This document shows positions 15,939 through 25,600 of a stretch of 64,000 nucleotides of DNA, piece by piece. The notes below the pieces were generated by a model. It saw nothing but the letters and a program-made list of their open reading frames with translations, had not been told where the DNA came from and made no database searches. Position 1 is the first letter of the stretch; every line of letters starts with the position of its first letter. The translations under genes and the position numbers were made by a program. Source of the stretch: Flavobacteriales bacterium (GTDB lineage Bacteria > Bacteroidota > Bacteroidia > Flavobacteriales > UBA7312); NCBI GenBank assembly GCA_016779995.1, contig JADHMO010000002.1:173558-237557 (forward strand), in the 5' to 3' direction.

Positions 15939-17444
15939 GTGAAAATACTGATTGATACAAATATTCTTATTCAGTTAGAGGATAACAAAATTATTGGAAA
16001 GGACTTCTCCAAGTTTTATGCTCTTGCGATTTCTAATGGATGTAAAATTCTATATCATCCTAATGCGATACCGAAAGATATTGAAAAAGATAAAGATACA
16101 GAACGTAGGAATGTGATTTTATCCAAACTTCAAAAGTATGAAAGACTTGAAAATTGTGCAGAGCCAACAGATGACTTTCTGGAGAATATTAAGGATAACA
16201 AAATAAATGATAAAATTGATAACCGTCAGTTATTTCAATTATTCAAAGGATATATCGATTGTTTTGTTACTCAAGACAATGGGATTCATTCAAAAGCTTC
16301 GAAATTTGGATTGGAAAGTAAAGTATTAAGTGTGAAAGACGCTTTAAAGAACCTTGAAAAGCAATTCATAATAGAAATACCACAACATCCAATTCTAAAA
16401 GAACAGAGTATTAGGAAGATTGAATGCTACTTTGAAACTGAGTTTTTTGAAAGCCTACACAATGATTACGGAAAGGATAAATTTAAAGAATGGCTTAGGA
16501 AGTGTGTGATAGAAGATAGGAAATGTTATTCTCTTATAGTTGATAATAGTTTGCAAGCTATTCTGATTTATAATATTGAGAAAATAGAAGACCATAAAAT
16601 CGAAGGAATTTTTGACAAGGTTCTTAAGATATGTACATTAAAAGTTTCAAATGATGCTTTTGGAATTAAATTAGGAGAACTCTTTCTAAATAAAATGTTT
16701 GCTTTTTGTATAAATTACAAGATTGGATATTTGTATTTGACTGTCTATGAAAAACAAAAGCATTTAATAAGCTTACTTGAAAAATTCGGTTTTGAAAAAC
16801 AAATATTCACGAACAACCTAGGATTATCTGAAATCCGTATGATAAAGTGCTTGGACAAAAGCAAAATTTCAACTAGTGACAATGCTTTTAAAATTCATCC
16901 ATTTTATTCCGATGGAGAATCTGTTAATAAATTTGTAATTCCAATTAGACCTGAATTTTATGGAACTCTTTTTAAAGATGGTAAATTAAGACAGCCAACA
17001 CTTTTTGATTCAGCACCCGACAGTATTAATGAAATTCAAGGAAACACCATAGTAAAAGCATATATTTCAAATACTCGAATAAAGAATCTCAATCAAGGTG
17101 ATTTACTTTTGTTTTATTCATCTAAAACGGATAAAAAAATTGAACCGATTGGGATTTTAGAATCTGCAACTCAGGTAGACAACTTTGATGATTTATGGGA
17201 AATAGTTAAGAAAAAGACAGTATTTTCACAAAGTCAATTGAATGAAATGTTGACTAAAAAAGGAAGATTGCATGTAATTACTTTTAGGCTAATTACATAC
17301 ATGGATAAAAAAATTAAATTGCCTAAAATTAAGGAAATTGACAGTTTTAAAAATAAATTGCAAACTGTAACAAGATTAAAAGAACAGGATTATTTGAGTT
17401 TAAAAAATGAAGGATACTTTGACGAGCGTTATATTATCAATTAA
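15939..17444 (+). CDS. PIN - GNAT - PUA-like (EVE/ASCH-type) three-domain protein
   Basis: 501 residues starting with GTG. Residues 1-135 form a PIN nuclease domain: LIDTNILIQLE (Asp 6, Glu 14) and YIDCFVTQDNGIHSKA (Asp 107, Asp 113), a plausible acidic metal site. Residues about 165-305 look like a GNAT acetyltransferase (FGIKLGELFLNKMF as acetyl-CoA loop, then YLYLTVYEKQKHLISLLEKF). Residues about 320-495 resemble a PUA-like nucleic-acid-binding fold (GDLLLFYSS, IGILESA) and end in SLKNEGYFDERYIIN. The adjacent ASCH gene overlaps by 38 nt, so the two act together. I recall this architecture with an ASCH partner in other prokaryotes, but know of no established function. A toxin or RNA-targeting role is inference. 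Confidence 0.75.
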   Translation: MKILIDTNILIQLEDNKIIGKDFSKFYALAISNGCKILYHPNAIPKDIEKDKDTERRNVILSKLQKYERLENCAEPTDDFLENIKDNKINDKIDNRQLFQLFKGYIDCFVTQDNGIHSKASKFGLESKVLSVKDALKNLEKQFIIEIPQHPILKEQSIRKIECYFETEFFESLHNDYGKDKFKEWLRKCVIEDRKCYSLIVDNSLQAILIYNIEKIEDHKIEGIFDKVLKICTLKVSNDAFGIKLGELFLNKMFAFCINYKIGYLYLTVYEKQKHLISLLEKFGFEKQIFTNNLGLSEIRMIKCLDKSKISTSDNAFKIHPFYSDGESVNKFVIPIRPEFYGTLFKDGKLRQPTLFDSAPDSINEIQGNTIVKAYISNTRIKNLNQGDLLLFYSSKTDKKIEPIGILESATQVDNFDDLWEIVKKKTVFSQSQLNEMLTKKGRLHVITFRLITYMDKKIKLPKIKEIDSFKNKLQTVTRLKEQDYLSLKNEGYFDERYIIN

Positions 17445-17826
17445 GCCGATTTACGCACAAGCTATTATGGCTGGAACTAAAAAAGTTGAGTTTAGGAAAA
17501 AGATTTTTAAGAAACTTGTAGATAAGGTTTTTGTGTATTCATCTTCACCCGAAAAAAAGATAATAGGCTACTTTACAATCGGAAAGATTGTAGAGGATTC
17601 GCCTGAGCAATTATGGGAAAAGTTCAAAGAAGTTGGTGGAATTGATAAAAAGGACTTTTTCGAATATTATAAAAACTCTGTCACGGGCTTTTCGATTGGA
17701 GTAGAAACATTTGAAAAATTTAATGACGGAGTTGACCCTTCTGATTTTTTTGAGAAGTTTTGTGCTCCTCAATCATACATATATTTGGAAGAAAAAACAG
17801 CTACTAACATTGTATATAGTAAATAG
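17407..17826 (+). CDS. ASCH domain protein
   Basis: 139 residues. The ASCH/PUA-like start is clear: VILSIKPIYAQAIMAGTKKV then EFRKKIF, the basic surface expected to bind RNA, followed by VYSSSPEKKIIGYFTIGKI and QSYIYLEE. The start overlaps the last 38 nt of the PIN-GNAT gene in another frame, indicating translational coupling. Because that fusion also seems to carry a PUA-like domain, the pair has two candidate nucleic-acid-binding modules. It might be the antidote or specificity partner of the nuclease, which is inference from overlap alone. Confidence 0.75.
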   Translation: MKDTLTSVILSIKPIYAQAIMAGTKKVEFRKKIFKKLVDKVFVYSSSPEKKIIGYFTIGKIVEDSPEQLWEKFKEVGGIDKKDFFEYYKNSVTGFSIGVETFEKFNDGVDPSDFFEKFCAPQSYIYLEEKTATNIVYSK

Positions 17827-17898
17827 GACGTTTAGTGTTTTACGAAAGTTCATAGCTTTTTACAAACACCGCCAAATCCCACTACCTAAGTCTAAGGA

Positions 17899-17922
17899 AT
17901 TGGGTAGAAGCAAAAACTGATT
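17899..17922 (+). repeat. ispG 3'-end repeat, right copy
   Basis: Matches the tail of ispG (14796-14819) at 22 of 24 nt and can be read as NWVEAKTDLIF then stop, resembling the IspG C-terminus. It marks the right edge of the accessory island, and normal T9SS-type sequence resumes within 25 nt. Confidence 0.7.
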
Positions 17923-17944
17923 TGATATTTTAAACTTTTGTGCT

Positions 17945-17952
17945 TAGTTTTG
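17945..17952 (+). promoter_or_regulatory. -7 box of the T9SS substrate gene
   Basis: TAGTTTTG fits TAnnTTTG, 31 nt before the GTG start at 17984. It lies just outside the right repeat of the island. Confidence 0.5.
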
Positions 17953-17983
17953 AGGTATTATCAATTTCCTTAAAATTAAGCTT

Positions 17984-18862
17984 GTGAAAAATCTCTTACT
18001 TATTCTGTTTTTAAATTTCACCTATAATTGTCTCGCCCAAACCGTACTCAACGGTAGTTTTGAAGACAATAGCCTAGACAATAATTTTCATTACGGTTTG
18101 GGGACTGAATCCTTTGCTAATAATGTAAACCATGCTTTTGCATTTTGTGAAGATGATACTCTAACGCTAGCTATGAATAAAAAAAGTGCAAAAGATGGGG
18201 ACTGGAGCATAATACTTTATGAAAATTTAGGTGGTGATGGCTTAAATTATTCTAAAAATTTTATTTCAATGAAATTATCTGAAAACTTAGAAGTGGGTAA
18301 AAATTATAGTATTAGTTTTTATACCAAAAAATATGAACTTAATGAAATACCATATACTAGCACATTAAGCTCAAATATGGCTAACGGATTAGAGTTTGGT
18401 TATTCTGAAGATAGTAGCCAAGTAGGAGTATTTGTTTTTAATTCATCAACACCTCTTAGTTTCGATAACTGGGAATATCAATATAAAGAATTTAAATGCT
18501 ACCACGACAATATCAACTATCTCACTTTCAGATTGAAGGAGGCTATTATTTGTGGTCCAAGATTCATTTGCCAACTTGACCACATAGTTCTTTCAACACT
18601 GATAGGCGTAAATGACAGCGAACATACCTCCTCCTTATATCCCAACCCCACAGAAGGCAGGGTACAACTGCAACACCCTACCGCCACCCAAATTGTTCTG
18701 CACGACCTTATGGGCAAAGAACAGCACAGACAAGCAGTCCTTCCTCAACACAACAACAGCCTAGATTTGGAACATTTGCCAAGGGGCATATACCTACTCA
18801 GCTACTGGCATCAAGGACAACAACTGTATCATGAGAAATTATTGAAGAAGAGTAAAAGGTAG
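17984..18862 (+). CDS. T9SS-secreted protein with type A sorting domain, unknown function
   Basis: 292 residues, GTG start (VKNLLLILFLNFTYNCLAQ, signal peptide to about residue 19). The mature part (20-205) has a jelly-roll, carbohydrate-binding-like pattern (VLNGSFEDNSL at its start, YSISFYTKKYEL inside) and no catalytic motif that I recognise. Residues 215-292 form the T9SS type A CTD (SLYPNPTEGRVQL, LHDLMGKEQ, LPRGIYLLSYW). Base composition changes abruptly at the domain junction: sampled lines are 18-20% GC in the mature domain but 47-52% GC from about 18601 on. This suggests a sorting domain joined to a foreign passenger. Confidence 0.85.
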   Translation: MKNLLLILFLNFTYNCLAQTVLNGSFEDNSLDNNFHYGLGTESFANNVNHAFAFCEDDTLTLAMNKKSAKDGDWSIILYENLGGDGLNYSKNFISMKLSENLEVGKNYSISFYTKKYELNEIPYTSTLSSNMANGLEFGYSEDSSQVGVFVFNSSTPLSFDNWEYQYKEFKCYHDNINYLTFRLKEAIICGPRFICQLDHIVLSTLIGVNDSEHTSSLYPNPTEGRVQLQHPTATQIVLHDLMGKEQHRQAVLPQHNNSLDLEHLPRGIYLLSYWHQGQQLYHEKLLKKSKR

Positions 18863-18876
18863 TTTCAGAGAAGTGT

Positions 18877-19773
18877 TTAGCCCCACAAAGGTGTAGGATA
18901 AACGCCCTTCTCGATTTGTTCGGCAATAGCCGCCACCGCCATAGGCTTATCTTCTTTGTAAGTTACTCCAAACCAAGTGTCGGTAGTAGGAATAACCTTA
19001 ACCACCATAGTTCCGTCATTAATTTTATCGGTAACAATATTCGGAATGTAGTACTCTGCCTTAGGGTCTTGAGCATTGGCCTTCATAAAGTCGTGAAGCC
19101 CTTGTTCTATCTCAGCAAAAATGGAAGGGTGAAAACCCCAATAATTCATAGATACACTGGCTTTAGGGTTAAGCTCTGCGCCACCATCTTCGCCAACATT
19201 ATATTCTACTTTGCCGTCCACTTTGGCAATCTTGGTACGCTCAATGACTTCTATAAGGTGACCACTTTCATTGACTTCGCAAACTCCCCTATTCACTGTG
19301 CCGTGCTCCGATAGGGTGTTGTCCAAAACATAGCCCAACATAGACATGACAGAAGGCGAACAGTCGTTTTGCAAAAAGTCCACCATTATCTCAAAGGAAT
19401 TGTTACCGTAATAATCATCGGCATTAATCACCGCAAAAGGCTCATTGATAAATTCTTGAGCCACCAAAACAGCGTGAGAAGTGCCCCACGGTTTTTGTCT
19501 TTCTACCAAATCTACCCCCTCTAACTCTACTTGCACAGGCTGATAGGCGTAGGCTATGTCTATCTTATCCTCAAACTTAGAAAAACGAGAGCGAAAAGCT
19601 TCATCAAACTCTTGGCGAATGACAAAAACTATCTTGCCAAAACCCGACTGAATAGCGTCATAAATGGAGTATTCTATAATAGGTTCTTCATTGGGTCCTA
19701 TACCATCGATTTGTTTGAGTCCACCGTAACGGCTACCCATTCCTGCTGCTAGAATTAAAAGTGTTGGTTTCAT
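18877..19773 (-). CDS. Sugar-phosphate nucleotidyltransferase
   Basis: 298 residues from MKPTLLILAAGMGSRYGGLK. An upstream in-frame ATG at 19800 is less likely because the family starts right before the signature. The N-terminal LAAGMGSRYGGLKQID is the nucleotide-binding signature of the NDP-sugar pyrophosphorylase family, and FAVINADDYYG supplies the metal-binding Asp. It should activate a sugar-1-phosphate with an NTP. The exact sugar cannot be determined and no sugar-biosynthesis gene lies next to it. Convergent with the T9SS gene, 14 nt apart. Confidence 0.85.
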   Translation of the reverse strand: MKPTLLILAAGMGSRYGGLKQIDGIGPNEEPIIEYSIYDAIQSGFGKIVFVIRQEFDEAFRSRFSKFEDKIDIAYAYQPVQVELEGVDLVERQKPWGTSHAVLVAQEFINEPFAVINADDYYGNNSFEIMVDFLQNDCSPSVMSMLGYVLDNTLSEHGTVNRGVCEVNESGHLIEVIERTKIAKVDGKVEYNVGEDGGAELNPKASVSMNYWGFHPSIFAEIEQGLHDFMKANAQDPKAEYYIPNIVTDKINDGTMVVKVIPTTDTWFGVTYKEDKPMAVAAIAEQIEKGVYPTPLWG

Positions 19774-19797
19774 TGATATACAAAGGTTAATTCGCCA

Positions 19798-19805
19798 CAA
19801 AAGTA
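19798..19805 (-). promoter_or_regulatory. -7 box of the nucleotidyltransferase gene
   Basis: TACTTTTG on the minus strand fits TAnnTTTG, 24 nt before the ATG at 19773. It supports the shorter start, because the alternative at 19800 lies inside the box. Confidence 0.5.
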
Positions 19806-19835
19806 GGTAAATACATTGGTAAATTGACTAGATAT

Positions 19836-21719
19836 TTAATTAAATTCTACCAAAACTGACACGATTTCTATCCGTCTTTCACGAGCCGCTTTTATGCTAT
19901 ACACCGAGTTTCTTCTGTCTTTAGGATTGTCACTCACGCCTATGCTAACTTGGGTTTCCCCTAAAGGCAGTTCGCTAATCTGTAAGTGCCCGTTTTGAAG
20001 GTAAGTCAAGAGTGCCCCATCATTGTATTGCATAAGGAAGTTTTCTACGCTAGAAATACGGCGTTTTGCCAATAGGTTGTTGTAGTCAGATGCCGTTAAG
20101 GGTGAGGTATAGCCTTTGAGCTTTATCTCGACTTTAGCCTCCAAAGACAATGCCCTTTCTAACTGCTCGGCAAATTGTAGCAATTGCTTATGACCTTCAT
20201 ATACGGTTTGTTCGAAGAAATCACGCATCTGACGTTCTGTAGTATTTCTGGCTCTCCCTGACATTACCGAAGAAAAACGCTTGACGTATTCCTCCTTTTG
20301 TGCCATAAAAGAATTGTAGGCATCGGTATAAGTTAGAGTGGTGACGCTATCCCTCGTCTTGGGGTTAGGCTCGTCGTTATGAAAATACAAACTCAAAGGT
20401 AAGTTCAATTGCATGGCGGTGGCTAAGCTATCTACCTCAACACAAACACACTCTACCGTTTTTACAAAACTGTAAATATCGTTGCAACAGCTTTCTTGGC
20501 TAATGGTCTGCGAGCCTAGCCTATTGGAAGATAAAAAACCCAGATGAAAACTGTCTATCAAAGCAACATAATACAAATCGTTGGCACTGCTATTGAGGGG
20601 TTGTCCTACATTTTGTACTAAACCCCATTGTTCATTCCATACCGATTTGAAAATATCAAAGCCTCCTATACCGGGGTGAAAGTCTGAACTGAAATACAAG
20701 ACCTTTTCTACCGAATGATAAAAGGGAGTCACTTCTTTGCCAGTCGTATTGATGCCGTTTCCTAGATTTTGAGCTTGTCCTGTCATAGGCACAAACCAAA
20801 TGTCTAAATCGCCAAAGCCACCCACCCTATTGGAAGCTATAAACAAGCCTTCTACTCCATTCCACAAAGCCCATTGCGGATGGGTGTTGTTACTGTAAGG
20901 CACATTAAAGCGTTGGTCCATAAGTTGAGGCACTGACCACAAGCCATTGCGGTACTGACTGCTATAAATCTGACAAACCATCTCGCCTTTCTGATTTTTA
21001 CACTTGGTAAAATAGGCTTCCTGACCCAAAGGACTGAAGGTAATGTTCGCCATGTGATAGTTTTTGTCGTTGAATAACTTGTACAAATCGGCAACAGCCC
21101 CATCTCTAGAACGCATCAATTGAGAACGGTGACCGATATATAACTCCTCAGCCAAACCGTCATCAGCTACCATAGAAGAAAAATATAAGCTGGTATCGCC
21201 CAAAGGAAAAGGGGCAAAATCGGAATAGCTGGAGTTAATGTGCTCACCCATAATTTGGACTTGAACATCTTCACGCTCTTTCATAGTCAATGCCATCTGT
21301 GCGCCTTTCCATTCCATCATAGCCTTTCTATACCAATAGTCTGAAGGGCGTAAACTTTCATCTAAAAATTGTTTTAAATAGCTGGAGGCTTCCTCGTACT
21401 GAGCAAGGTTTTTGTGTAAAACGCCTAACCACAATAAGGTGTTGGGATAAAGGGATACTTGCTGACTTTCAAGGACTTTTTCATAAGCCATAATCCCTTT
21501 ACTATACTGATTGGTTTGTCGGTAACTTTCTGCCAAAGGATACCATTCGCTAAAAGATGTACTGTCCTTTTGGAAAGACAATTCATAGAAATAAACGGCT
21601 GAAAAGTAATCTTGGGTATTGTAATAAAAATCAGCTTCGGCATCAATTTCTCCTTTTTTCTGAGCAAAAGAAAAGCTGGTCAAGAAGACTAAAAGGTATG
21701 TTAGGATATATTTTTTCAT
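19836..21719 (-). CDS. TPR / PD40 / OmpA-like protein of a PorP-linked operon
   Basis: 627 residues. Signal peptide MKKYILTYLLVFLTSFSFAQ, TPR-like repeats (about 25-150), a PD40 beta-propeller-like region (FAPFPLGDTSLYFSSM, then ALWNGVEGLFIASNR; about 170-400) and a divergent OmpA-like C-terminus (LKGYTSPLTASDYNNLLAKR, about 545-625). This order is that of Bacteroidota OmpA-family proteins that tether T9SS/gliding components to peptidoglycan. The peptidoglycan-binding motif is degenerate. Its start overlaps the PorP gene stop by 4 nt, so it is the last gene of a coupled three-gene unit. Confidence 0.85.
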   Translation of the reverse strand: MKKYILTYLLVFLTSFSFAQKKGEIDAEADFYYNTQDYFSAVYFYELSFQKDSTSFSEWYPLAESYRQTNQYSKGIMAYEKVLESQQVSLYPNTLLWLGVLHKNLAQYEEASSYLKQFLDESLRPSDYWYRKAMMEWKGAQMALTMKEREDVQVQIMGEHINSSYSDFAPFPLGDTSLYFSSMVADDGLAEELYIGHRSQLMRSRDGAVADLYKLFNDKNYHMANITFSPLGQEAYFTKCKNQKGEMVCQIYSSQYRNGLWSVPQLMDQRFNVPYSNNTHPQWALWNGVEGLFIASNRVGGFGDLDIWFVPMTGQAQNLGNGINTTGKEVTPFYHSVEKVLYFSSDFHPGIGGFDIFKSVWNEQWGLVQNVGQPLNSSANDLYYVALIDSFHLGFLSSNRLGSQTISQESCCNDIYSFVKTVECVCVEVDSLATAMQLNLPLSLYFHNDEPNPKTRDSVTTLTYTDAYNSFMAQKEEYVKRFSSVMSGRARNTTERQMRDFFEQTVYEGHKQLLQFAEQLERALSLEAKVEIKLKGYTSPLTASDYNNLLAKRRISSVENFLMQYNDGALLTYLQNGHLQISELPLGETQVSIGVSDNPKDRRNSVYSIKAARERRIEIVSVLVEFN

Positions 21720-22642
21720 AAGAAGGCGGGGCAGGTTTTATACTTGGGCTTGGATAATACTTTGGACTGTATAATGTGAGCAAATGACAATTCCCAAGCA
21801 CCCAAATAATTACTAGCTGGGACTAAGTCGGAGGTGTTCCAATCGTAGCTAAATGCCACTTGCGATTGCTCAAACTGTATGCCAATTAAAGACGTTAAGG
21901 CATCTCCAAAACGGTAATAACTACCTAGCTCAAGGACTATGTATTTGTAGTAGTATTCGCTGATATCAAAACTAATCTGTGAGCCTAGCATAAACTCCCT
22001 TTGGTTTTGTTGGCTGGTATAATGAATGGATGGGCTAAGCTGCCATTTTTCATTCAAATCGTAATCTAAACTGCTGGAAAATTGATGGCGAACAGCTAAC
22101 TTATCTTCCGATGATATAAAAGAACGGTTTGGACTATTGATGTGAAACAAAGCATAAGCGACCTTCAATTCACTAGAAACAAAACTGAAAGTTCTATTGA
22201 TGCCCATTCCTATATCCATATAATTCTTAGTTTCTGTACTGATGGATTCGCCATCATCGATAAATATCAAATCGGAGTAGTCAATACGGCGTTGAGCAAA
22301 GCTCAACTGAACGCCCAATTGCCAATCTTGTAAAGAACGAGAAAGGGAAAGATTAAATTGTGTGAGTGACAAGCGAGAACTCCCCGATTGGTCACGAAGA
22401 AACTGAAGCCCTAAACCCCAATTTTCTATGGGCATATCCAAGCCTACCGAAGTTGTACTGAACGGAACACTTACACTCGCCCATTGCTCACGCTGATGAG
22501 CTGTAATACGATAGTCTCCATCGAAGTCAGCTACCAAAGCGGGATTGCTAAACAAAGGGTTATTGAACCATTGGCTAAAATGTACATCTTGCGCCATTAA
22601 AGTAGTGCCTACACAAAGAAATATGAGGACTAATTTCTTCAT
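21716..22642 (-). CDS. PorP/SprF family type IX secretion outer-membrane protein
   Basis: 308 residues. Signal peptide (MKKLVLIFLCVGTTLMAQDV), then the family hallmark HFSQWFNNPLFSNPALV, repeated beta-strands of a roughly 14-strand barrel and a C-terminal YKTCPAFL. PorP/SprF proteins help export or hold large T9SS substrates with the type B sorting domain. The gene is sandwiched with 4-nt overlaps between the giant SBBP protein upstream (a type B substrate) and an OmpA-like protein downstream. This is the classic dedicated trio, so the SBBP protein is the likely client. Confidence 0.9.
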   Translation of the reverse strand: MKKLVLIFLCVGTTLMAQDVHFSQWFNNPLFSNPALVADFDGDYRITAHQREQWASVSVPFSTTSVGLDMPIENWGLGLQFLRDQSGSSRLSLTQFNLSLSRSLQDWQLGVQLSFAQRRIDYSDLIFIDDGESISTETKNYMDIGMGINRTFSFVSSELKVAYALFHINSPNRSFISSEDKLAVRHQFSSSLDYDLNEKWQLSPSIHYTSQQNQREFMLGSQISFDISEYYYKYIVLELGSYYRFGDALTSLIGIQFEQSQVAFSYDWNTSDLVPASNYLGAWELSFAHIIQSKVLSKPKYKTCPAFL

Positions 22643-25600
22643 CGTATCAAGCTAATATTACCTTTTTTGAAAAAGGACTTTTGCCCTCCTATACAGACTA
22701 TATTGAGGTGGTAATCGAAGACAGAAGAAGGTTGTAACTCTCCTTTAAAGTAACCGTCCCAAGGCTCTTTTTTGTCTTGAGTGTAAAAGACTTTCTGCCC
22801 CCATCGGTTGAATATATTGAGCTCAAAATCTTGAACGATATTCAATTCATCTTTGATTCGGAATTTTTCATTCAACAAATCGCCATTTGGAGTAAAAGCA
22901 TTGGGAATAAGGATATTGTCCTCGCTACAACATGCTTCGCCCAAGGCAACATCTATTCTTCCTGTTTCACTGCACCCAAATTGCCTAACTTCTATATAGT
23001 ATGTGCCAACAGTAGAAACTACTAAAGTATCTTGCTCCATAGGTGAAGAATATTCCAAATCTGTTGTCCATATAATTTGTGCTGAATCGCTGGTTTCTAC
23101 CCTCAAGACAATGGGCAAACCGCATATTTCTGAGTTTGCAGAATAATCCAAAGGCACTTTCCTAACTGCCACATACTGGCTGAGTGTATCGAAGCAATTA
23201 TCGGACTGACCAATGAAATAATAAAACATAGAATCTGTAGGCGAGGCATAAGTGCTAGATTCTGAAGGATTAGCTATTGCAACATTAGGCGACCACTGAT
23301 AAGTATAACCGTCCATTTCAGTTCCTTGTAAAAGTACGCTATCGCCTTCACAGATAAATAAGCTATCCAATTCTTGGTATTTATTGTCGTCTATGGTAAT
23401 GGTCTTGATAATGCTATCCACCAAATTGCAAGAGGTAGGGTCGTTAGTAACGAGTAAGACTTCATAGTTTCCTACTGCCGAAAAGGTATGCGTGGGTGTC
23501 ATTTCGGTAGAAGTTGTGCCATCTCCAAAATCCCAATAGTAAGAGTTGTTTTCTCCTAAACTCAGATTTTCAAAAACTACTGTCCAATCGCAAGTCAATT
23601 CTGGAGCATTGAAGTTAGCAACAGTCAAAGGGAAATCTGGATCAAACTTAAAGACTGCATTATTACAACTCGCCCCATTGGTGTTGGATACGGCATTGTC
23701 AGTGGTAGGAAAATCAGAAAAACCCCCACAACCCGCACAAACGGACTGATAAACGATGCCTTTTTTATCAAAACGACTGGTTCCACCATCTACGTGTTCG
23801 GCAGCTTGATCCCCTCCAAAAAAGGAGGCGAAAGACAAGGTGTTAGCATCGTCCTCAAAAATAATGAGGTAGAAATCACTACCGTCTGTTTCGTCTTGAA
23901 AAGCATCAAAAGTAGTCACCAAATCGGAAGTGCTACCGCCAGGCCCTAAATGTATGGAATCGTTGGTAGTGCCTCCCCAACCCGAGCAATAAATCCTATT
24001 ACAAGCATCGACCAAAAAAGCCGTAGGAGAAATGTCTATCCCTCCACTTCCTGAACCAAAAACAGTAGAAAAATCTAAGGTGTTAAGTTCTGAATTTAGC
24101 TTACTTACAAATTGCCCACTGTTGGGCTGAGAAAATACCGCATTAAATATCAAGGTGTTGTCAGGAGCTAAACTTTGTCCAAACAAATACACTTGATCCA
24201 ACTTATCCAATTCTATAAAATAGGACTGGTCGTATTGGTCAGAACCGTAATAGGTAGAGCCCAAAAGTGTCTGGCCATCTTTAGAAAAATGAGATACAAA
24301 AGCATCTACTGAACCACCTATATAATCTGGTGCATAAGCCCCATTGGTAGTCGCTAAATTATCAGATGATGTGCCTCCACAAGCGTACAAATCGTTATTG
24401 GAATCAAAGGCTAAAGAATACAAGGCATCGTCACTACTACCACCAAAATATGAACTCCATTGAATGGCACTCAAATCCAAATTTAGTTTTACAATAATTC
24501 CATCTTGACCACCATTGATAGCGGGTTGAATTAAACTATTGACAATAGGAAAGTCTGAAGAAAAAGTTGATGAAGCGATGTAGCAATTTCCATCAGTATC
24601 AATATCTATTTCGCCTCGCATCTGGTCGGCATAGTTGTAACGTAAGGTAGCCGAGCTATTAAAACCATCGTTGTTGGTTCCGCCTAAAAAGGTCGAGGAC
24701 AATAAGTCTGTCCCTTCTGCATTCAGACGACTGATAAAAATATCACAACCGTTGGTGTAGTTGATGCCTACCCCATTAACAGCCAAAGCCTGTCCGCCAT
24801 TGAAGGTATTGTCAAAAGCCCCTTCGCTAGTAGGAAAATCTGCTGAACCTGTTGTGCCCATAACAAATAGTTCTTCGTCATAAACAATAAGACTATGAGG
24901 CACCTCATCGCCAGAACCTCCTAAATAGGTAGAATATACCAAAAAAGTTCCCGTAGTATCGTACTTACTCAATACCACATCATTACCCACAACACCACCG
25001 TTATAGGCTGTTTGATATGCCCCAACAGTAATGGGATAACCTATGTTATATGCTGTTCCTCCAGCATATAAAAAGCCGTAATCGTCATAGGTGGCAGTAT
25101 ATCCAAAGTTACTTGCTACTGAACCCGAGTATGAAGAAAATATCATTTCAGGGTCAATTATCAATTCCTTATTTCGGTCATAACCCTTAGGGAATTCAAA
25201 CGATAAGCGTTGTTTTTTCCATACAAAACGACAAGCTACCTCAACTTTTTCGCCATTATGCCACTGATAGGCATAGGGACGTTCTTCTCTAATTTCATTC
25301 AAAACAGTACGCAATACCAATCGGCCGTCTTCAATACGTATATCTTTGACTCCTTCCAGACGTAGTTTAATATCTGTAGGGTCAGCATTAGGCTGAACTA
25401 TCCAATCGTATTTTAGACCTCCAGCATATTCATAAATGCTATAATCTATGCCGTCATACAAATTGTTATAATTGACTTTTTTATAAGTTCTGACTTCGGA
25501 TACTAAGGGCTTAACATTGAAAAAATTAACCACCCCTTCTCTTTCTTCTTCAAAGCTGATTTTGGGAGTATTGGCTCTAACAAAGTGCCATTTGAAAGCA

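Noticed and set aside
17711..17920. 69-codon open frame overlapping the ASCH gene
   Set aside because: A shadow frame of the ASCH coding region that runs into the island-end repeat. No family resemblance.
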